Source: Clostridium sp. SCN 57-10 (GTDB taxonomy: Bacteria; Bacillota; Clostridia; Oscillospirales; Butyricicoccaceae). Taken from it: a DNA stretch of 7,202 nt. The position numbers and the translations under genes were made by a program. Positions 1 to 6,692 of the stretch are shown one piece after another; the first letter of the stretch is position 1, and the number at the start of each line of letters is the position of its first letter. The stretch lies in contig MEFT01000065.1 in NCBI GenBank assembly GCA_001725215.1, forward strand, positions 1-7,202, written 5' to 3'. The notes below the pieces were generated by a model. That model was not told where the DNA came from, did no database searches, and saw nothing but the letters and a program-made list of their open reading frames with translations.

Positions 1-2037
1 TCCGATGCGCGCCGTATTGTCCGCATGGGTGCCGCCGCAAAGCTCAACGGAGAAGTCTCCCATGGTGACGACGCGCACAACGTCGCCGTACTTTTCGCCG
101 AATAGCGCCATCGCACCCAGCTTCTTCGCTTCCGAAATGGACATTTCACGCGTGTCAATTGCAAGTCCTTCAAGAATAGCCTCGTTGACGATCTCCTCAA
201 CGCGGGCAAGCTCCTCACCCGTCAGAGCTGCGAAGTGCGTGAAGTCGAAGCGCAGCTTGTCGGGCTCGACCAGCGAGCCGGACTGCTCGACGTGCCCGCC
301 GAGCACGGTGCGCAGCGCCTTCTGCAGCAGATGGGTCGCAGAGTGCGCACGCATGAGCGACGAGCGGCGCGCGCTGTCAACCGTCAACGTCACATCTTCG
401 GGCACCGAAAGCGTGCCCTGCGTCAGCTCGCCGACATGCAAAAACTTTCCGTCCGCCGTCTTTTTGACATCGTGTACAGTGAACACACCGTCTTTGCCGG
501 TAATCACGCCGTGGTCGGCCATCTGTCCGCCGCTTTCGGCATACATCGGCGTGCAGTCGGTGATGATCGCCGCCTTTTGCCCAACGGACAAAGCGCCGAC
601 GAATTCCTCTTCGCATACGGCAGCGAGGACACGCCCCGCGCAGGCAAGCGTGTCATAACCCAGAAAACGAGTGGCGGGCAGCTCGGAAAGCGAAAGCTGC
701 TCACTTCCCCAAGCAAGCGCGGACGCATCGCCGCGCGCGGCGCGCGCACGCTCGCGCTGCTCGCGCATCAATCGGTCAAAGTCCGCGCGGTCGACCGCCA
801 ACCCGTTTTCCTCCACGATTTCCATCGTAAGGTCGATGGGGAAACCGTAGGTGTCATACAGGCGGAACGCATCGTCGCCGCCCAGCGTTTTTTCGCCGTT
901 CGCCTTGCGCTGTGCGATCAGCTGGTCAAGCATGACCAGACCGCTCTCAATGGTCGCGCAGAAGCGCTCTTCCTCTACCTGAATTAGCTTTTTGATATAG
1001 TCCTGCTTTTCGCGCAGCTCGGGGTATGCGCCTTCGTTTTCACGGATCACGGTGTCGCACACCTCATAAAGGAACGGGCGCTCGACGCCGAGCAGACGGC
1101 CGTGGCGCGCGGCGCGGCGCAGCAGGCGGCGCAGCACATAGCCGCGCCCCTCGTTTGAGGGGATCACGCCGTCGCACACCATCATGGTCGTGCTGCGGAT
1201 ATGGTCGGTGATGATGCGCAGCGATACGTCGGTCTTTGCAGACTGCCCGTAGCGCGCGCCCGTGATGCTCGACACATGGTTTGTGATGTTGATCATCGTA
1301 TCGACTTCAAATAGAGAGCCGACCTCCTGCACGATGCAGGCAAGGCGCTCAAGCCCCATACCGGTGTCGATGTTTTTGCGGGCAAGCGCAGAATATACGC
1401 CCTTTCCGTCCGAGCAAAACTGTGTGAATACCAGATTCCAAAACTCTACATAGCGATCGCAGTCGCAGCCGGGCGCGCAGTTCGGGTTATCGCAGCCGTA
1501 TTGCTCGCCGCGGTCAAAATAGATCTCCGAGCAGGGGCCGCAGGGGCCGACACCGTGCTCCCAGAAGTTATCCGCGCGGCCAAGCCGCACCATGCGGTCT
1601 TCGGCTACGCCAATTTCCTTCGTCCAAATATCCCACGCCTCGTCGTCCTCATAGAACACCGAAATATAAACACGGTCGATCGGCAGCTTGACGACGTCTT
1701 TGACAAACTCCCAAGCCCATGCGGCCGCTTCGCGCTTAAAATAATCACCGAACGAAAAGTTGCCCAGCATCTCAAAGTAAGTGCCATGGCGCGAGTCTTT
1801 GCCAACGCTTTCGATATCCGGCGTACGGATACACTTCTGGCAGGTCGTGACGCGCGGCGCGGGCGGCTCTATCTCTCCGGTGAAAAACGGCTTGAGCGGC
1901 GCCATACCCGAGTTGATGAGCAGCAGCGAGCGGTCGTTCTGCGGCACCAGCGGCGCGCTTTTCAGGCGGTAATGCCCTTTGCTTTCAAAAAATGAAAGAA
2001 ATTTCTCGCGAAGCTCATTTAGTCCCAATTTTTCCAT
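1..2037 (-). CDS. alaS: Alanyl-tRNA synthetase, C-terminus cut by window edge
   Basis: Cytoplasmic enzyme that attaches alanine to tRNA-Ala and hydrolyses mischarged Ser- or Gly-tRNA-Ala. The frame is open from the ATG at 2037 to the left edge: 679 residues of a family usually near 870-880, so the distal C-Ala region lies outside. Class II motifs are present: FEMLGNFSFGDYF at residues 88-100 and motif 3, DTGMGLER, at 224-231. A cysteine cluster (C182, C187, C191, C193; GCDCDR) precedes the FWNLVF motif. The editing domain keeps its zinc/active-site residues H565 and H569 (HSATH) plus C667 and H671 (CGGTH), one residue offset from E. coli H564/H568/C666/H670, so editing should be intact. The start lies 6 nt after the U32 stop. 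Its ribosome site is weak (GGA at 2049-2047, overlapping the upstream end), which suggests coupled translation. No T-box leader fits in front of it. Last gene visible in the operon; identity is secure. Confidence 0.98.
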   Translation of the reverse strand, partial: MEKLGLNELREKFLSFFESKGHYRLKSAPLVPQNDRSLLLINSGMAPLKPFFTGEIEPPAPRVTTCQKCIRTPDIESVGKDSRHGTYFEMLGNFSFGDYFKREAAAWAWEFVKDVVKLPIDRVYISVFYEDDEAWDIWTKEIGVAEDRMVRLGRADNFWEHGVGPCGPCSEIYFDRGEQYGCDNPNCAPGCDCDRYVEFWNLVFTQFCSDGKGVYSALARKNIDTGMGLERLACIVQEVGSLFEVDTMINITNHVSSITGARYGQSAKTDVSLRIITDHIRSTTMMVCDGVIPSNEGRGYVLRRLLRRAARHGRLLGVERPFLYEVCDTVIRENEGAYPELREKQDYIKKLIQVEEERFCATIESGLVMLDQLIAQRKANGEKTLGGDDAFRLYDTYGFPIDLTMEIVEENGLAVDRADFDRLMREQRERARAARGDASALAWGSEQLSLSELPATRFLGYDTLACAGRVLAAVCEEEFVGALSVGQKAAIITDCTPMYAESGGQMADHGVITGKDGVFTVHDVKKTADGKFLHVGELTQGTLSVPEDVTLTVDSARRSSLMRAHSATHLLQKALRTVLGGHVEQSGSLVEPDKLRFDFTHFAALTGEELARVEEIVNEAILEGLAIDTREMSISEAKKLGAMALFGEKYGDVVRVVTMGDFSVELCGGTHADNTARIG

Positions 2038-2043
2038 CGTTGT

Positions 2044-3276
2044 TCATCCAATCCACTCTTGATTTTTCTTTCTGATCAGGGAAAACGGCGCCGCGTAGCG
2101 CGGCAGCCGAGTGCGAAAGCGCATCATCGGATGTGAGGCCTCCGCAAGTTCGTCGCCCTCCTCGGTATAAAACACCTCGAGGATAAACGGTGTCGACCCC
2201 TCGTCGGGCGAAAGCAGCTCGGCCTGTTCGCCCGGCGCGCATTTGTTGCGCAGGCTGAGCGTGGCGTGCCCAAGCGCGTCGCACTGCTCGACGACGGCGC
2301 ACACGTCATAGGTGCGGATGTATGACGAGTCCTCGCGGTGTTGCAGGTCGTTGCGGCCGTCGTAAAACCCGTATCCGTATTCGCGGTGGCTTACCTTGTG
2401 CACCTCTTCCGCAATGTCGGCGGGCAGCGGCGCGTGCGGATGTGCCACCGCATAGTCAAGCGCCCTGCGGTATGCGCCCGTAACGACGGCCGCGTAGTAG
2501 AAAGTCTTTGCTCTACCCTCTATTTTATAGCTGTCAAGTCCGATGTCAAGCAGGTCGTTCAGACGGTCGATCATGCACAGATCTTTGGAGTTAAAGATAT
2601 AGGTGCCGCGCTCGTCCTCCAGCACAGGGATGTAGACGCCGCGCCGCTGCCGCTCGACCAGCTCATATTCCCACCGGCAGGGCTGCGCGCACGCGCCGCG
2701 GTTTGCGTCGCGCCCCGTCAGCGCGTTAGACAGCATACAGCGCCCCGAATACGCCATGCACATCGAGCCGTGTATGAAAACTTCCAGCTCAAGCGATGGG
2801 TCGGTTTTTGCTCGTATGGCCGCAATTTCGTCAAGCGTCAGCTCGCGTGCCAGCACGATGCGGTCGGCTCCCAGCGCGTGATAGGCGTTTGCAGCGCCAT
2901 GGTTGAGCACGTTGGCCTGCGTGCTGATTGTCAGCTTGGCGTGAGGCGCATACTTTTTGACCAACGGAATCACGCCCATATCGGCGGCAATAATGCCGTC
3001 TGCACCGATTTCGTCAAGCAGCGCGAGATAAGCGGGCAGCGCGTCAAGTTCTGCGCCACGCGGCATGGTGTTTACCGTAACGAGCGCGCGCTTGCCCGCC
3101 ACGTGCGTCAGCGCGACGGCCTCACGCAGACCGGCCTGCGAAAAATTCCCCGCGCCGCTGCGCATGCCGTAGCTTTCTCCCGCAAAATAGACGGCGTCCG
3201 CACCGTAAGCCAGCGCGAAGCGCAGCTTCTCCATATCTCCTGCCGGTGCGAGCAGCTCCGGAACTTTACTGACCAT
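2044..3276 (-). CDS. trhP: U32 peptidase-family protein, TrhP-like (tRNA U34 hydroxylation)
   Basis: A 410-residue U32-family protein. It begins with the typical ELLAPAGDMEKL (residues 7-18) and GADAVYFAG, and carries the U32 signature E-x-F-x2-G-S-M-C-x4-G-x-C-x-L-S at about 165-183. C173, C180, C196, C200 and C234 are candidate Fe-S ligands by analogy with UbiU/UbiV and TrhP; which of them bind cannot be told from sequence. E. coli TrhP (YegQ) and B. subtilis TrhP1/TrhP2 (YrrN/YrrO) make 5-hydroxyuridine at tRNA wobble position 34. Length and the MltG neighbour favour that role over collagenase activity, the old label for the family. I chose the ATG at 3276, 11 nt inside the end of mltG; an in-frame TTG at 3282 would add two residues. 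No strong Shine-Dalgarno is visible, only a weak GAAG about 10 nt upstream, so translation is probably coupled to mltG. Family assignment is firm; substrate is inferred. Confidence 0.93.
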   Translation of the reverse strand: MVSKVPELLAPAGDMEKLRFALAYGADAVYFAGESYGMRSGAGNFSQAGLREAVALTHVAGKRALVTVNTMPRGAELDALPAYLALLDEIGADGIIAADMGVIPLVKKYAPHAKLTISTQANVLNHGAANAYHALGADRIVLARELTLDEIAAIRAKTDPSLELEVFIHGSMCMAYSGRCMLSNALTGRDANRGACAQPCRWEYELVERQRRGVYIPVLEDERGTYIFNSKDLCMIDRLNDLLDIGLDSYKIEGRAKTFYYAAVVTGAYRRALDYAVAHPHAPLPADIAEEVHKVSHREYGYGFYDGRNDLQHREDSSYIRTYDVCAVVEQCDALGHATLSLRNKCAPGEQAELLSPDEGSTPFILEVFYTEEGDELAEASHPMMRFRTRLPRYAAPFSLIRKKNQEWIG

Positions 3277-4366
3277 TGGCAAGTTTCTTCATTTCGGCGA
3301 CCGCCTTATTGTGCTCTTCGATGGTCTTGGTGAATACATGGCTGCCATCCTTCGGGGTTGCCACATAGAAGTAATACTTGTGCTTCTCCGGCTGAATGGC
3401 AGACAGCATGGCGGGCAGACCGGGGTTGCAGATCGCCGTAGGCGGAAGCCCCTTGTGGGTATAGGTATTATACGGCGAATCAATTTTCAGGTCCTCCGCC
3501 GTCAGCGCCTCTTTGTGCCCCGTGACATAGAGGATGGTTGCATCGATGTTGAGGAACGGGTATTTATCGCTGTTCAGGCGGTTGTGAATGACGCCGGAAA
3601 TCTTAGTCTGCTCTTCGGGCAGCTTTGCTTCGCGTTCGACAAGCGATGCTATGTTGACCACCTCCGCGATGGTCATGCCCGCCTGCTCGGTCAGCTTGAT
3701 CATTTCATCGCTGTAGCGGTCGACAAAGGTATTCAGCATTTTATTGATGACATTGACCGGCTTGTCGTTTTTGTAAAACTCATACGTCTCGGGGAAAAGA
3801 TATCCCTCTAGGCGGTTTTCCTCCATCGGGACATCCTTGAGCATCGTGTGCTTAAACGCATAGGTATTTGCCGTTTCGATAAACTCTTTGCTGCCACACA
3901 CCTGCATTTCTTCCATATGCTGCGCAATCTGCTTGATGGTGTAGCCCTCCGGAATGGTGACGCGCACCGTCTCCTTATAGGTGGAAACACGGCGCAGCGC
4001 GTCAATGATCTGACCATAATCCATCGTGGCTCTCAGATCGTATTTGCCTGTGTCAAAGGTCGTAATGTCCTTCATTTTGGCAAATATCGTGAAGTAAAAC
4101 GGATAACGAATGAGATCGTTCTCCTTAAGCAGCTTGCCCATCTGCCTTGGCGTAAGCTCCGCTTCTACGTTGACCGTTACTTCGTGCTCCGGCTTGACAA
4201 GCGCAAGCACGTCGTTTGCCGCAAGAATCGCAACGGTCGACAAAATCAGCGATATGCCGATCACAAGCAGAATATAGCTCAGCGTGCCCCCTAGCATGCC
4301 GGCAATACCGCGCGAACGCTTGCGCTTTTTGGCGGGAGGGTTTCCCGCAGGGCGTTTCGATTCCAT
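3266..4366 (-). CDS. mltG: Endolytic peptidoglycan transglycosylase MltG (YceG-like)
   Basis: Membrane-anchored lytic transglycosylase that cuts nascent glycan strands and so limits strand length. The 366-residue protein has a basic cytoplasmic N-terminus (KKRKRSR, 13-19), one transmembrane helix at about 29-50, a small LysM-like region, then the YceG catalytic domain. Diagnostic motifs are LEGYLFPETY (186-195), ASLVEREA (240-247) with E244 matching the catalytic E218 of E. coli MltG, HNRL (261-264) and the PPTAICNPGLPA block (308-319). The start is the ATG at 4366, preceded by GGAGG five bases upstream. The open frame continues to 4465, but that extension overlaps the CPBP gene and has no MltG character. 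The gene lies 14 nt after the CPBP stop and its TAA overlaps the start of the U32 gene. In B. subtilis, yrrL (mltG) also sits upstream of U32 genes, which supports the assignment. Length is normal for Gram-positive members. Confidence 0.96.
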   Translation of the reverse strand: MESKRPAGNPPAKKRKRSRGIAGMLGGTLSYILLVIGISLILSTVAILAANDVLALVKPEHEVTVNVEAELTPRQMGKLLKENDLIRYPFYFTIFAKMKDITTFDTGKYDLRATMDYGQIIDALRRVSTYKETVRVTIPEGYTIKQIAQHMEEMQVCGSKEFIETANTYAFKHTMLKDVPMEENRLEGYLFPETYEFYKNDKPVNVINKMLNTFVDRYSDEMIKLTEQAGMTIAEVVNIASLVEREAKLPEEQTKISGVIHNRLNSDKYPFLNIDATILYVTGHKEALTAEDLKIDSPYNTYTHKGLPPTAICNPGLPAMLSAIQPEKHKYYFYVATPKDGSHVFTKTIEEHNKAVAEMKKLANGQ

Positions 4367-4371
4367 AAAAA

Positions 4372-4376
4372 CCTCC
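4372..4376 (-). promoter_or_regulatory. Ribosome binding site of mltG
   Basis: GGAGG followed by TTTTT and the ATG at 4366. It is the strongest Shine-Dalgarno in the window, lies wholly in the 14-nt gap after the CPBP stop, and fixes the MltG start. Confidence 0.85.
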
Positions 4377-4380
4377 GATA

Positions 4381-5262
4381 TCAATAAAATGCCTTCATGG
4401 CAAACATCAGCACGAGAAGCAAAAAGCCGGGTGAAAACAGTGTCGATACCGCCGCCTTGCCCCATGCCGCCTTCTGGAATTTGGGCACCCTGCCGCGCTC
4501 CAGCAACTTTTCAAGGCTGCGCATCGAGAGATACAGGAAAATAAAAAAACAGAAGACGTTAAATAGAATAAAATAGGGCCATAACCCCAGCGCCTCATAG
4601 GCGGCGGAAAGCCGCGCTACCGACAAGGCATATACATTGTTGAGCAAATGGGCGGACACCGCGGGCCAGATTGAGTGAAGCGCATAGGTCAGATACCCAT
4701 AAACGAAACCGGCGAACAGCGGGGCCAGAAAATGACTGGTCGATCCGTGCACCAACGCAAAGCTGACGGCACACAAAAGCAGCGCGGGCATCGTTCCATT
4801 TTGCTCATATACGCCGAACAAAGCTCCGCGAAAAAACAGCTCCTCTACCAGGGCAGGCACAAGCGCAAACGCCGCAAGCAACAGCCACAGCTCCGCCTTT
4901 TCTCCGTTTGCGTAAATCGCCTCGGTTGCCTCAAGGCTTCCAGGACCCGCAACGCGGGTCTGAATGACATTGAGCAGAAACGCGCCCGGCGGCACCGCCG
5001 CCGCCGCAAACAGCGCAAACGCGCTTGCATACGGAAGCTTACGTCCGAGACGAAGCACCGGCTTTTCTTTTTCGTGGGAAAAGCGCGAAAGCAATAGCAG
5101 AACTGCGAACGGAAGCAGAAAAGCCGCAAGCTCGGCAAGCATCGCATAAAGCGGCGTTGACGGAAGCTTGCCCGACGTGAACAGATATTCAAACCCCATC
5201 AGCATGCCCATACAGAGCGGCGGCATGAAGGCGGAGAGCAGCAACAAGCGTTCTTTTTTCAA
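4381..5262 (-). CDS. CPBP family intramembrane metalloprotease
   Basis: Polytopic membrane protein of the CPBP (CAAX protease/Abi, Rce1-like) family, 293 residues from the chosen start. The three family motifs are present: EELFFR at 140-145 (EExxxR; E140, E141, R145), FALVH at 168-172 (FxxxH; H172) and HLLNN at 205-209 (HxxxN; H205, N209). The catalytic set therefore looks complete. Hydrophobic helices lie at roughly 5-25, 37-60, 78-100, 125-150, 158-171, 178-195, 228-247 and 275-290. I chose the TTG at 5262: it has GAGG eight bases upstream, and the protein then begins MKKERLLLLS like a typical membrane protein. An ATG at 5313 in the same frame would overlap the preceding gene by 41 nt and lacks that support. 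Members process prenylated proteins, mature peptides or confer bacteriocin self-immunity. Nothing here shows a peptide substrate, so the target is unknown. Confidence 0.92.
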   Translation of the reverse strand: MKKERLLLLSAFMPPLCMGMLMGFEYLFTSGKLPSTPLYAMLAELAAFLLPFAVLLLLSRFSHEKEKPVLRLGRKLPYASAFALFAAAAVPPGAFLLNVIQTRVAGPGSLEATEAIYANGEKAELWLLLAAFALVPALVEELFFRGALFGVYEQNGTMPALLLCAVSFALVHGSTSHFLAPLFAGFVYGYLTYALHSIWPAVSAHLLNNVYALSVARLSAAYEALGLWPYFILFNVFCFFIFLYLSMRSLEKLLERGRVPKFQKAAWGKAAVSTLFSPGFLLLVLMFAMKAFY

Positions 5263-5270
5263 TGTTATAT

Positions 5271-5274
5271 CCTC
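5271..5274 (-). promoter_or_regulatory. Ribosome binding site fixing the TTG start of the CPBP gene
   Basis: GAGG followed by an eight-base spacer (ATATAACA) and TTG at 5262. It overlaps the cyclo-ligase TGA (5275-5273). It is the main reason for preferring the TTG to the ATG at 5313, and the unusual start codon may lower expression. Confidence 0.75.
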
Positions 5275-5842
5275 ATACCTTGGGATAGACGCCGCGCTCG
5301 GTGATGACGGCATTTACCGCCCGGTCGTGCGCCTCTCGTGGTACCTGCGGCATCAAAAGAGCCTCGTAACACAGACATATGCTGTATGCCGACGAGCTTT
5401 CCAAAAAACGATCGTAATACCCGCCGCCCCGCCCGAGGCGCATGCCCGCGCGGTCGCACGCGACGCACGGCACAACGGCGAGCGAAATCTCGGAAAAAGG
5501 AACCTCCGGCGCGTCGGCGCCCGGCTCCAAAATGCCGTACATACCCGCTTGCAGCTCGTCGGGCGACGACACAAGCTTCGCCTTCATCACGCCGCCGCCC
5601 TCGCAGCGCGGCACGGCGACACGCTTACCGTCGCTCCGCATACGCGCGAGCAATGCATGGGTCAGGGGTTCGCTGCCGAAAGAAACATAGCAAAACACCG
5701 TTTCCGCTGTTTGATATTGCGGCAGCGCGGTGACATATGCGCAAAAACGCGCTTCGTCTTCGGCACCGTGGGCATCATGCTCGTGCTTGCGCAGCGCAAG
5801 AAGCTTGCGTCTCATCTCGTTTTTTGCGTTCAAAGGCTCCAT
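5273..5842 (-). CDS. 5-formyltetrahydrofolate cyclo-ligase (methenyl-THF synthetase)
   Basis: Cytoplasmic enzyme that converts 5-formyltetrahydrofolate plus ATP to 5,10-methenyltetrahydrofolate, returning the stored folate to one-carbon metabolism. At 189 residues it has normal family length. The N-terminal KNEMRRKLLALR (7-18) is the usual basic substrate/ATP-contacting helix. The signature loop RLGRGGGYYDRFL occupies 135-147, preceded by VPCVACD (124-130). The ATG at 5842 has GAGG five bases upstream, and that Shine-Dalgarno overlaps the TGA of the preceding acetyltransferase, leaving a 7-nt gap. The gene ends 10 nt before the CPBP start. Homologues are called fau or ygfA in E. coli and yqgN in B. 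subtilis. I see nothing unusual in the protein. Confidence 0.96.
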   Translation of the reverse strand: MEPLNAKNEMRRKLLALRKHEHDAHGAEDEARFCAYVTALPQYQTAETVFCYVSFGSEPLTHALLARMRSDGKRVAVPRCEGGGVMKAKLVSSPDELQAGMYGILEPGADAPEVPFSEISLAVVPCVACDRAGMRLGRGGGYYDRFLESSSAYSICLCYEALLMPQVPREAHDRAVNAVITERGVYPKV

Positions 5843-5847
5843 AGTAT

Positions 5848-5851
5848 CCTC
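5848..5851 (-). promoter_or_regulatory. Ribosome binding site of the 5-FCL gene, overlapping the GNAT stop
   Basis: GAGG followed by a five-base spacer (ATACT) and the ATG at 5842. The GNAT stop TGA (5852-5850) shares bases with it, so terminating ribosomes reach the next start directly. Confidence 0.8.
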
Positions 5852-6692
5852 AGTTCCACATCAAATTCATGTATGCCGCACGCCGGTCGGCGGCACGCGC
5901 CGCTTCCCTGCCCCGCGCCGTCAGCGGAAGCAGACAGCCCATCGGCACCTGTGCACGCCGCGCCGCGGTATTGACGACCGCCTCGCGCTTGCCCGCCTCG
6001 GCGGCAGCCGCGGCACAAAGTGCGGTATGCTGCGCACCGAACGCCTCGGTCACCCAAAGCCGTTCGGGTTCCTGATACGCAAAGGCATATGCCGTAACCG
6101 CTCCCGACGGGTCACACGCGACATAGGCGGACTCTCCATACTGCAGAAGTGCGAGGCGAAAAAATGCCTCGTCGCGCGCGATGCGCAGCAGCTCGGCCGT
6201 CTCCGCACGGTAAATGCCGAGCATGGCGGGGATATCACCCTCCTGCGCGCGGCGCAGGGTGAGCGACGCGTCCCTGTTTGCGACAACCGTCTCACGACTG
6301 ACGCAAAAGGACGGTACATAGCCAAGCTCGAAATAAAACGGAAACACCGAATCATTCTCGGTAATTAAAACGGAAAAGTCCATGCCGCTTTGGCGCGCCT
6401 CTTCAAACGTGTGCTCGAGCAGCAGACGCATCAGTCCTCTTCTGCGAAAGCGCGGCTCGGTCGCGGCGGCGTAGATATATGACGCTCCGAAGCGCTCACC
6501 ACGATACTCAAGCGCAGCCGGAAGCGCGTGCGTCGCGGCGCGCAGCTCGCCGTTTTCCTCCTCAAGCAGGATGTGCTCCGGAGCGGTGACGTGCTTGAAA
6601 AACCATGCTCTGAACGCCTCTTCACCGGGGAAGCAGGCGTCATACAGCCGGATCAGCGCCGGTAAATCAGATGCACACGCTTTTCGTATCAT
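5850..6692 (-). other. Eis-like tandem GNAT acetyltransferase with its own plausible start
   Basis: From the ATG at 6692 this is a complete 280-residue protein. Residues 1-135 form a GNAT domain: MIRKACASDLPALIRLYD (1-18), the acetyl-CoA loop in ATEPRFRRRGLMRLL (77-91; R83-R85 and G86) and FYFELGYVPSF (119-129), the usual C-terminal strand motif. Residues about 145-280 look like a second, degenerate GNAT half as in Eis-type enzymes, starting LTLRRAQEGDIPAML (145-159) and ending MGCLLPLT...YMNLMWN. The sterol-carrier-like third domain of mycobacterial Eis is absent. GAGG lies five bases before the ATG, so independent translation is likely even within the longer frame. Eis acetylates aminoglycosides and peptides; no substrate can be inferred here. 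The gene ends 7 nt before the cyclo-ligase start, and its TGA overlaps that gene's ribosome site. Confidence 0.85.

Noticed and set aside
5..987. Long plus-strand open frames (217 and 250 codons) opposite alaS
   Set aside because: They lie antisense to a fully conserved AlaRS frame that I checked codon by codon for stops. They reflect the GC-rich third positions of that gene, and their translations are low-complexity with no recognisable family.
2038..2070. T-box or other leader in front of alaS
   Set aside because: Only 6 nt separate the U32 stop from the alaS start, and the upstream sequence is coding. A T-box, if present, would have to precede the whole operon outside the window.
2044..3276. 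Collagenase-type protease as the function of the U32 protein
   Set aside because: The label is historical. The cysteine pattern and the MltG neighbourhood fit the Fe-S tRNA-hydroxylation branch better, and no protease active site can be recognised.
2338..3333. 331-codon plus-strand open frame opposite the U32 gene
   Set aside because: It is antisense to a well-supported U32 gene, has no recognisable motif or convincing ribosome site, and its length is explained by the codon bias of the opposite strand.
4367..4465. Longer MltG N-terminus starting at 4465
   Set aside because: The extra 33 residues overlap the conserved reading frame of the CPBP gene. The strong GGAGG at 4376-4372 points to ATG 4366.
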